Assembly (NCBI GenBank): GCA_016721565.1
Contig: JADKHW010000037.1
Location: 1 to 22,636 of the forward strand
Length of the DNA: 22,636 bases
From: a bacterium
Lineage (GTDB): Bacteria > Electryoneota > RPQS01
Reading direction: 5' to 3'
In this document: piece after piece, positions 16,189 to 22,636 of the stretch
How positions within the stretch are numbered: the first letter of the stretch is position 1
How the letters are laid out: every line of letters starts with the position of its first letter
Made by a program: the position numbers and the translations under genes
Notes under the pieces: model-generated
Database searches by the model: none
The model's input: only the letters and a program-made list of their open reading frames with translations
What the model was told of the DNA's origin: nothing

Positions 16189-17772
16189 ATGAAGTGCGAT
16201 TTTCTTCAGACGCGAATTCTATCTCTATTCAATCTATTGAAGCGGGTGGGGTTCGCGGTTTTGTTGTTGGGGGATAGTCTGTTGGCCCTTGCTCAACCCT
16301 ATGAACCGACATTTTTGCTCGATATTACGGGGGAGGTAAATCAAGTCTTAGGGTTTAATCTTCAAGTGCTGGGTGATCAAAACGGAGACGGTTTTGATGA
16401 TTTTGTAACATCCGTTGCAAGCTCAGAGAATACGGCTGGGCTTCGTATCTATTATGGCAACAACAACGGCCAACAGTCATTCATTGAATTCGGACGGTTC
16501 GATTCAACCGAACGAAGTTTGGATGGTTCTGATGCGGACTTTGACGCGGGTTTACTGTTCCTGCTGGAGATGTGAATGGAGACGGCAACGCGGATATCAT
16601 GCGCACCTTATGCGTTTGGTATGATGATGGCTGCCACTTCTATCCCTATCTGTTTCTTGGCGGTGCTGGGGCATTTGACACGCTTGCCGATTGGTCAGGT
16701 GACATGACTGCCATGGAGTTTATCACGAACGTCGGTGATTACAATGGGGATGGGAAAGATGATTACACGAGTAGGCCGTTGAGCGCGCAGAATTTTGGGT
16801 TTTACTTGGGCGGTGTTCCGCCGCTCAGCCAGATTCCGGAATGGGAGCATATTCCGAATCGTTCGCACATGGGGTTCGGAGACGTAAACGGCGACGGATT
16901 CTCGGACTTTGGGATGAGTTACTTTATAGGATCGCAGGAGACAGCGCGTACAGAGATTTTCCTTGGATCGCCCGAAGCAGATTCAATCGCGGATGTCGTT
17001 TTTGAGCGTACGACGGGCGAAATCGAATGGAACGGCAGAATCGTCGGCGATATCAATGGCGACAGGTACGATGACGTGATGACACAGTTTATGTCATGGT
17101 CGATCGGGCAGCTGGTTTGTGTACTATGGCGGCCAGATGATGGATACTGAAATTGATGAAACTTTCATCTGGGGCGATGGGCTTGGCGCGCCGGGGCATG
17201 TTACTCCGTTAGGCGATATTAATGCTGACGATTTTGGAGATTTTGCTTTTTATACAGGTCCCAATAACAATCACATTGAGGTCTGGCTGGGTGGAAGTCC
17301 CCGAAACGACCATCACCGCCTGGATCCTGACGGCCCCTTGGATGGACAAGATCTTCCCTACCGCATAGGCCAGGCAGGCGATTTTAACTGCGACGGGATT
17401 GATGATTGGTTTTTCTCGGCTTATCACGGTCTCGAAGCGCGAGGAAGGATAATCGTTGTGGCGGGGGACAGGAATTTTGGTTTGGCGGTGAATGATCACT
17501 CGCCGATTGTTCCACAAGAATTTTCACTCTCTGTTTTCCCCAACCCGTTCAACTCGACGCTTTCGATTTCGTTGAATGTGCCGTTGTATCAGGAGGTGAC
17601 GGTCTCTTTGTATGATTTGTTGGGGAGAGAGGTGGATGTGGTTTATCGGGGGAGGCTCTCTTCGCAAACGATTTCTTATGTTGCGCCTGCGGCTTTGAGT
17701 AGTGGGGTTTATTTTTTGAGGGCGAGTGTGGGGGACGTGAGTGTTTTGGGGAAGGTGGTTTTGTTGAAATGA
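16189..17772 (+). CDS. secreted FG-GAP/VCBS repeat protein with T9SS C-terminal sorting tail, frameshifted
   Basis: Extracellular or surface protein of about 528 residues. The signal peptide runs from ATG 16189 (LLKRVGFAVLLLGDSLLALAQ). At least seven Asp-rich, calcium-loop FG-GAP motifs follow at intervals of about 50-70 residues: DQNGDGFDD, DVNGDGNAD, DYNGDGKDD, DVNGDGFSD, DINGDRYDD, DINADDFGD and DFNCDGIDD. The repeats would build a beta-propeller. The last 80 residues are a Por-secretion (T9SS type A) tail: VFPNPFNSTLSISLNVP, SLYDLLGREV, SSGVYFLRASVG and KVVLLK. The frame changes near 16562 (before PAGDVNGDGNAD) and near 17125 (before VYYGGQMMD). The in-frame extension to 16162 gives no better signal peptide. 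Its ligand or enzyme partner is unknown, and no T9SS core gene is present here. Confidence 0.85.
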
Positions 17773-17814
17773 AGGAGCGGAGTGACGCGCATTACATTGC
17801 GGATTTGCTTGGCG

Positions 17815-17838
17815 AGATCCTTCCAGGATGACAAGGTG
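17815..17838. repeat. dispersed repeat, short copy (GATCCTTCCAGGATGACAAGG)
   Basis: GATCCTTCC-AGGATGACAAGGTG shares its left end and GGATGACAAGGTG with the longer copy 70 bases downstream. It looks like a version with the central CGCTTTGCTG deleted. Confidence 0.45.
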
Positions 17839-17884
17839 GTTTGACGTTGGTGGATGCGAGAGAACATTCTCGTGGTGCTTGGGT

Positions 17885-17918
17885 AGATCCCTTCGCTTTG
17901 CTGCGGGATGACAAGGTG
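17885..17918. repeat. dispersed repeat, long copy (GATCCCTTCGCTTTGCTGCG)
   Basis: GATCCCTTCGCTTTGCTGCG + GGATGACAAGGTG. Its reverse complement has the form TGTCATCCCG...AAGCGAAGG, the same general pattern as the repeat at the end of rsmI (7643-7680). This type is common between genes in many bacteria. Confidence 0.5.
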
Positions 17919-17943
17919 ATTAACAGTTGCGATTCTGCTTAAC

Positions 17944-17962
17944 GCGGGCGGCATGCCTGCCC
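17944..17962. repeat. short palindromic element GGGCGGCATGCCTGCCC
   Basis: GGGC and GGCA pair with TGCC and GCCC around an ATGC centre with one unpaired T. CTACA follows, so the whole reads like a known kind of GGGCAGGCATGCC-CTAC intergenic repeat. It has no T-tract. Confidence 0.35.
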
Positions 17963-18014
17963 CTACAACAGTATGTGCATCCGTTAGCGTGGTTGCTTAA
18001 CATTTCACCCCTAA

Positions 18015-18040
18015 CCCCCGCTAAAGCGAGGGGGAATCGG
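18015..18040. repeat. 26-base repeat CCCCCGCTAAAGCGAGGGGG..., copy 1
   Basis: CCCCCGCTAAAGCGAGGGGG followed by AATCGG is identical to 22360-22385. The arms CCCC..GCT and AGC..GGGG can pair around AA. It lies between genes in both places. Confidence 0.7.
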
Positions 18041-18047
18041 AATATGG

Positions 18048-18086
18048 AAAGCGCCTCACCGGAATGGTGAGGCGCTTTTGTTTTTG
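18048..18086 (+). terminator. Rho-independent terminator downstream of the FG-GAP gene
   Basis: A perfect 13-base stem AAAGCGCCTCACC (18048-18060) / GGTGAGGCGCTTT (18066-18078) with loop GGAAT is followed by a T-rich run (TTTTGTTTTTG, 18076-18086). It is oriented to stop rightward transcription from 16189-17772 before the convergent RND gene. On the minus strand only a short TTT follows the hairpin. Confidence 0.9.
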
Positions 18087-18101
18087 TGAATTGCGCTTGT
18101 G

Positions 18102-21100
18102 CTATGATTCTAAAACGGGTTTTGCGGCGGCGGATTTTTTTGTTACTCTTAGTTTGGCTAACCAACTTTCCAGTTTAACATAGAAAGAGGGGACAACGAA
18201 CAAACTCAAGGCTGTTGATACGAAGACGCCGCCAATTACTGAGATGGCCATGGGGGAACGGATTTCTGTTCCTGCTCCTAAACCTAACGCGGGCGGAATG
18301 GCGGCCATCATGGTGGCGATGGAGGTCATTAAAATCGGACGCAATCTTATCGGGCCTGCAACCTTCATCGCTTCGGCGGGATCAAGGCCGCGCGCGCGTT
18401 GTTGGTTGGCGTAGTCCACTAAAATGATTGAATTCTTTTTGACGATACCCATCAACAACAACAGACCAATCATGCTGAAGATGTTCAGCGACTTGCCTGC
18501 AATTAACAAGGCCGCTGCGGCTCCGGCGACGGAGAGCGGCAGGATGGTCAAGATCGTAATGGGATGCGAGAAGGAATTGAACTGCGAGGCCAACACCATG
18601 TAGGCAATCATGATGCCCATGAACAACGCGAAGAGCAAACTGTTCGACGATTCCTTGAACGCGACGGATGAGCCGCTCAACACCGTGCGATAGCCTGCGG
18701 CATTTCGTTGGTGAGATTTTCGACGTAGTCAATGGCTTCCTTTTGCGAATGACCGGGGGCGACGTTGGCGAAAATCGAAATGGCGCGCTCGCGGTCTTTA
18801 CGCGTGACGGCTTGTAAGGCGGGAAGCTCTTGATAGGTCACGAGCGACGAAAGCGGAATCAAGTCGCCGTTGCGGTTGCGGACTTTTAGACGCGAGATGT
18901 CGTCCAAGCCGGTTCGTTGTTCTGCGAGTAGTCTCATGCGCACGTCCACACGTCTGCCACCGGAAGAGTATTTACCGACGCGTTCGCCGCCGACCAATGC
19001 ATTGATTGCTGTGGCGACGTCTTCGACTGAAATGCCTAAGTCTGAACAGCGCGCTCGGTCTGGTTCGATGCGCAATTCGGGTACGCCGATTCGGTAATCT
19101 GTGTCCACGTCCACGGCGAGGCCTGATGCGGAAAGCTTTTGGGTGATGTCGCCGCTTAATTTTTCAAGAGTTTTCCAATCGCTGCCACGAATGGAAAATT
19201 CAATCGGGAAGCCGCGTTGGGCAGTGAAGCCTTGCTGAGACAAGTCTTGCACGACGGCGCGGACGCCGGGGATTGAGTTTAATTCTTTGCGCAGTTTGGC
19301 GGCGAATTCGGCTTGTGTGAAGGTGCGCTCGCTCGGAGGTGCGAGCGTTGTGAAGACGACACCGCCGCTGGTGCTGCCGCCGCCGAAGCCGCCGACGACT
19401 GCGAACGTGCGTTGCACTTCGGGCATGACGTTAACTTTTTTCTCGACCTCTTGGAAGAGATTATTGGTCTCGTTCATGCTTGAACTGACGGCGGTCATGA
19501 ATGCGGATCATCAGACGGCTTTGATCTTGCGAAGGACGAACTCACTCGGAAGCGAACGCAATATGAACACGGAGCCGATAAAGATTATCAACGCGCTTGC
19601 GAGGACCGTGCCGGGGCGTTTCAGCGCTCAGGATACCGTGAGTAGCGATTCTCGGTTTTGAGAAAGAGTTTATCCACCCACACGCCGAGCTTGTTGCGAT
19701 GCTCGCGGGAAACGTCGAGGATTTGCGAACAACGGGCGCGGGGGCCAATGTGACGGCTTCGATGTAGGACAAGCCAGAATTGCAACGCAGAGCGTGACTC
19801 GAATTGCAAAAAAGAATTTACCGATGATGCCCGACATGAAGACAACGGGAATGAAAATCGCAACGACGGCGAGCGTGGCGGAGAAGGCGGAGAAGGTGAT
19901 CTCCTTTGTGCCTTCTAAGGCCGCTGTGACTTTATCTTTGCCCATCTCGGCGTGGCGCACGATGTTTTCCAAGACCATGATGGCATCGTCCACCACAATT
20001 CCCACAGCGAGCGCGAGGCCCAAGAGAGTGAAGGTGTTGAGCGTGAAGCCTAAGAAATAAATCACCGCGATTGTGCCCATCAACGACATGGGAATTGCGA
20101 GTACGACGTTGATTGCGTTTGAGATGGATCCTAAGAAGAGCCAACAGACGAGCGCGGTTAAGATGACTGAGAGAATCAACTCGAATTCGATTTCGCTGAC
20201 GGACTCTTCGATGAAGACTGTCGAGTCGAAGTTGATGCCGAGTTCCAAACCTTCGGGCAGAGTCTTTTGAATCGTGGCCATTTCGGCGCGTACGGCTTTG
20301 GCGACTGCCACGGCGTTGGCGCCACGTTGTTTTTTGATGCCCAAGCCCATTGCGGGAACGCCGTTGACGCGAGAGATGCGGCGCACGTCTTCGAAGCCGT
20401 CTTCGATGACGGCGATGTCTTTCAGATAGACCTCGGCGCCGGGAGTGTCGCGGATGACGATTTCGCCAAGCGTTTTCAAATCGAGGGCTTCACCCATGAC
20501 GCGCACGCTGACTTCGCGGCCGCTGTTCTCTAACCTTCCGGCGGGAAGTTCGACGTGTTCTCTTTGCAAGCGCTGGAGATGTCGGTGATGGGGAACGAAG
20601 TGTTCGTCGAGTTTGGTGGCGTCAATCCATAGGCGGACGTTGCGTTCAAGCCAGCCGCCCATCATAATTTCGCCTACGCCGGAGATGGTTTGAATTTTCT
20701 CTTTGACTTGATAGCGGGCGACGTCGCTGACCTGTATTGCTGGGGAACGGTCCCGAGAGACCAATCCACATGATTGGATTGTCTTCCGGGGTGGATTTGT
20801 TAACAGTTGGCGGATCGATGTCGCGCGGCAATCTGCGGGGGGCTTGCGGGACGCGGGTTTGTACGTCTTGCAAAGCGACATCCACGTTACGCGAAAGATC
20901 GAGTTCGATGGTGACGGGCGCGCTCCTTGACGAGCGGAAGAAGTTATCGAGCGAATGCCTTCGACTTGGGCCAGAGCTTCTTCGATAATTTCGACGACGT
21001 CGTGCTCGATGACTTCGGGTGCGGCGCCTTCCCATGTGACGTTGACGGAGATATTGGGAAAATCGACGTCGGGGAATTGGCTGATGCCGATGCGCGTTAA

Positions 21101-21184
21101 TGCCACGATGCCGAACAGAATTGTTCCGGCCATGAGCATCCATGCGAGGACGGGTTTGCGAACGCAGACTTCGGTTATGTTCAT
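18102..21184 (-). CDS. RND multidrug efflux permease, HAE1/AcrB type, multiple frameshifts
   Basis: Inner-membrane proton-driven pump of about 1027 codons, the usual RND length. Order: MNITEVCVRKPVLAWMLM (TM1), FPDVDFPNISVNV, GAAPEVIEHDVVEIIEEAL, VDVALQDVQTRV and DNPIMWIGLSG (second frame, about 20750-20930), GVGEIMMGG, LQREHVELPAGRLE, FIEESVSEIEFELILSVILT, then TM4 LALAVGIVVDDAIMVLENIVRH with the paired Asp of the proton relay. GIIGKFF ends the N-half. The C-half continues with SEFVLRKI (about 19530), GERVGKYSSGGRRVDVRMRL, LKVRNRNGDLIPLSSLV, GIMIAYMVLASQFNSFSHP and a final TM region to 18102. At least seven indels are needed (for example around 20925, 20745, 20590, 19805, 19500-19700 and 18680), several of them compensating. 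ATG 21184 overlaps the adaptor's stop as ATGA. No TolC gene is visible. Confidence 0.87.
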
Positions 21185-22292
21185 TGCTTCGCCGCTCCGT
21201 TGCTGACGCGAATCAGCGCGCCGTTGGTCAAGGCTTCGTTGCCGCGAATGACGAGCGTTTCACAGGCGTTGACACCGCTTCCGCAGTTCGACGGTGCCTT
21301 CTTCGGTTTGCAAACCGAGTGTGATGATGCGTTCTTCGACGGTGGAGTCTTTTACGACGTAGGCCAGAAAACCTTTTTCACTCGGGCGAATGGCGGTTTG
21401 CGGCACGACGGGAAGCGAAGAGGGTTGGCCGAGACGCGCAGTGACTTCGGCGAATACGCCGGGGCGTAATGCATCGGGATAGGGTGCGATGACTTCGGCG
21501 ATAACTTGCACCATGCGCGTTTGCCCCGGATCGGCGGACTCGGTAACGGCTGTGACTTTAGCGTGTTGCGGTGTGGTGGTTTCGCGGGCGAGGAATTCGC
21601 CTTCGGTACCGACTTAGCGGTTCCGGCTTCGTGCACAGGGAATTAGAATTTCAGTTGCAGGGGATCTTTTCTAATCATCGTACCGATGACGGTGCCGAGA
21701 TTGGATGTATTGTCGGTGCTGACTTGGCGCGATTGAATCAAACCACTGACGGGAGCGGGAACGCGGGCGTCGCGTGAATTGAGTTTGGCGAGTTCGTATT
21801 CGGCGGCTGTGCGCGCGGAATCGGCGCGGGCCGACAGCGCTCTGGTTTTCCAGTTTGCGTTCTTCATCGCTGCGAAGCCCGGGTTTTGCCACCGATATCG
21901 AGGACGACGAGGCCCGCTTCGACTTCGAGCAAATTGGCTTTGGCTTTATCGAAGTTTGCGAGTGCGGTGAGTTTGTTCAGCTCGTAGCGCTCGGGTTCGA
22001 TTTCGATTAGTCCTTCGCCTGAATTGACAAGGTCGCCCTCTTTGAACGCGACTTTGTGCACAACGCCTGAGACGCGCGCGGTGACGGGGACGATTTCGAA
22101 GGCTTCGACCGAACCGACGGCGCGAATGACGCGGTAGCTGTCACGGGACTCTACAACTTGTGTTTCGACCGGAAATTTCAGCGCGGGGCGACCGCCGGAT
22201 TGAGCCGACCCGGGAGGGCCTTTACAGCCGAACAACGTCAAAGTTGTCGCAAGTGTGATGAGCAGAACAAAGTTTGCGCGAAGAGAATGCAT
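21181..22292 (-). CDS. RND periplasmic adaptor (membrane fusion) lipoprotein, multiple frameshifts
   Basis: HlyD/AcrA-type adaptor linking the RND permease to an outer-membrane channel. ATG 22292 opens a lipoprotein signal (FVLLITLATTLTLFGC, lipobox L-F-G-C), so Lgt would lipidate it. Next come the lipoyl half-motif AFEIVPVTARVSGVVHKVAFKEGDLVNSGEGLIEIEPERY, a helical hairpin (ALANFDKAKANLLEVEAGL), the second lipoyl half DARVPAPVSGLIQSRQVSTDNTSNLGTVIGTM, and a beta-barrel part with GVFAEVTARLGQPSSLPVVPQTAI. The C-terminus, GVNACETLVIRGNEALTNGALIRVSNGAAKQ, stops at 21181-21183. Three or more frame changes are needed (about 21870, 21640 and 21290). The frame is open upstream to 22391, but that part crosses two repeats, so 22292 is preferred. 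No Shine-Dalgarno motif; a pyrimidine-rich repeat precedes the start. Confidence 0.83.
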
Positions 22293-22300
22293 TTGGAATT

Positions 22301-22334
22301 GGAAAATAGGAAATAGGAAATTTGAAATAGGAAA
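22301..22334 (-). repeat. pyrimidine-rich repeat directly upstream of the adaptor gene
   Basis: On the minus strand TTTCCTATTTCAAATTTCC followed by TATTTCCTATTTTCC ends eight bases before ATG 22292. It matches the tract before lgt (7688-7722) in sequence and in orientation towards the downstream gene. Confidence 0.6.
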
Positions 22335-22359
22335 GCGCGGAGGCAGACCCTCCCTTGCC

Positions 22360-22385
22360 CCCCCGCTAAAGCGAGGGGGAATCGG
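22360..22385. repeat. 26-base repeat CCCCCGCTAAAGCGAGGGGG..., copy 2
   Basis: Identical over 26 bases to 18015-18040, with two more C at its left end (C7 in all). It sits between the stop of the T9SS-tailed gene and the adaptor start on the minus strand. Confidence 0.7.
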
Positions 22386-22394
22386 AGACAAGAA

Positions 22395-22636
22395 TTATTT
22401 TAGCAATACAACTTTTTGCATTGTGGACTGAGTGTTTGTGGCGGCGCGGAGAAATAGATGTCACTTGACAAGTTGCAGGAGTTGTGTGAATTCAGGTTGT
22501 GCTGTTCAGTCTGCCGCGATGGATGACGGCAGCTTCGCGGCCTAAGATATCAGATAAGACTCAATGATATTTCTTGATGTAAGGGACGGTCAGGCGATAT
22601 GGTTAGTGTGCTGTTGAAGGGGTTGGGGAAGGCGGA
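22395..22636 (-). CDS. C-terminal part of a T9SS-sorted secreted protein, truncated and frameshifted
   Basis: Reading leftward from the window edge gives SAFPNPFNSTLTISPDRPLH, then QEISLSL. After a frame change comes DILGREAAVIHRGRLN, then IHTTPAT, SSDIYF, and RAATNTQSTMQKVVLLK with TAA at 22397-22395. The pieces align in order with the tail of the FG-GAP protein (FPNPFNSTLSI, YDLLGREV, VYRGRLSS, LSSGVYFLRA, KVVLLK), so this is a second Por/T9SS type A sorting domain. At least three indels fall within 240 bases. The rest of the gene lies beyond the window, so nothing can be said about its main domain. Confidence 0.8.

Larger units (their letters stand above)
17773..18101. other. repeat-rich intergenic region between convergent genes
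   Basis: About 330 bases without a credible ORF. It contains two GGATGACAAGGTG-type repeats (17815-17838, 17885-17918), a palindrome (17944-17962), the CCCCCGCTAAAGCGAGGGGG element (18015-18040) and a strong terminator (18048-18086). The rest shows nothing I can identify. Confidence 0.65.

Noticed and set aside
15654..18101. CRISPR array or leader among the intergenic repeats.
   Set aside because: Repeats are few, unequal in spacing and of different families. There are no regular spacers and no cas genes.

Overview
The window looks like bacterial chromosomal DNA from a Gram-negative member of, or near, the FCB (Fibrobacteres-Chlorobi-Bacteroidetes) assemblage. The main clue is two separate C-terminal tails of the FPNPFNST...SGIYF...KVVLLK type (Por/type IX secretion sorting domain): one on an FG-GAP repeat protein (16189-17772, + strand) and one on a gene cut by the right edge (22395-22636, - strand). 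An RND efflux permease with a lipoprotein adaptor, and Lgt, also fit a double membrane. I cannot name the phylum from this sequence. No tRNA, rRNA, CRISPR, transposase or phage gene was seen.

Layout, left to right. (1) 1-464: 3' part of a SIMPL-domain (YggE-like) gene, heavily frameshifted. (2) about 552-2824: a DinB-superfamily protein, a YidB-like protein and an unrecognised exported, membrane-rich protein spread over several frames. (3) 2829-5361: a tight cluster of two tandem DinB paralogues, an HTH/PIN-domain pair resembling a toxin-antitoxin module, and an alpha/beta-hydrolase-fold protein that seems to lack its whole catalytic triad. (4) 5426-6920: L-lysine 6-aminotransferase with its own promoter and a strong terminator. 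(5) 6925-12633: a co-directional housekeeping run of rsmI, lgt, tmk, a ctp-type S41 protease, a TSUP transporter and purC, closed by a hairpin terminator. (6) Minus strand, 15653 back to about 12534: recQ, a DUF1569 (DinB-like) protein and a SAM methyltransferase, convergent with purC. (7) 15654-16188: gene-free, with a candidate recQ promoter, palindromes and hairpins. (8) 16189-18086: the FG-GAP/T9SS-tail protein, a repeat-rich spacer and a terminator. (9) Minus strand, 22292 back to 18102: periplasmic adaptor lipoprotein followed by an HAE1/AcrB-type RND permease, overlapping at ATGA. (10) Right edge: the second T9SS-tailed gene.

The dominant oddity is that about half of the genes carry one or more small indels, often in short homopolymers, while protein similarity runs on unbroken in the next frame. 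Indels are dense at both ends and absent from 2829-5690. I read this as uncorrected assembly error (low-coverage contig ends) rather than mass pseudogenisation, so frameshifted genes are listed as single CDS entries with the breaks stated.

I found no convincing new multi-gene system. The best candidates for follow-up are the triad-less hydrolase beside the HTH/PIN pair, the group of four DinB-superfamily genes, and a pyrimidine-rich repeat placed directly in front of two unrelated genes.
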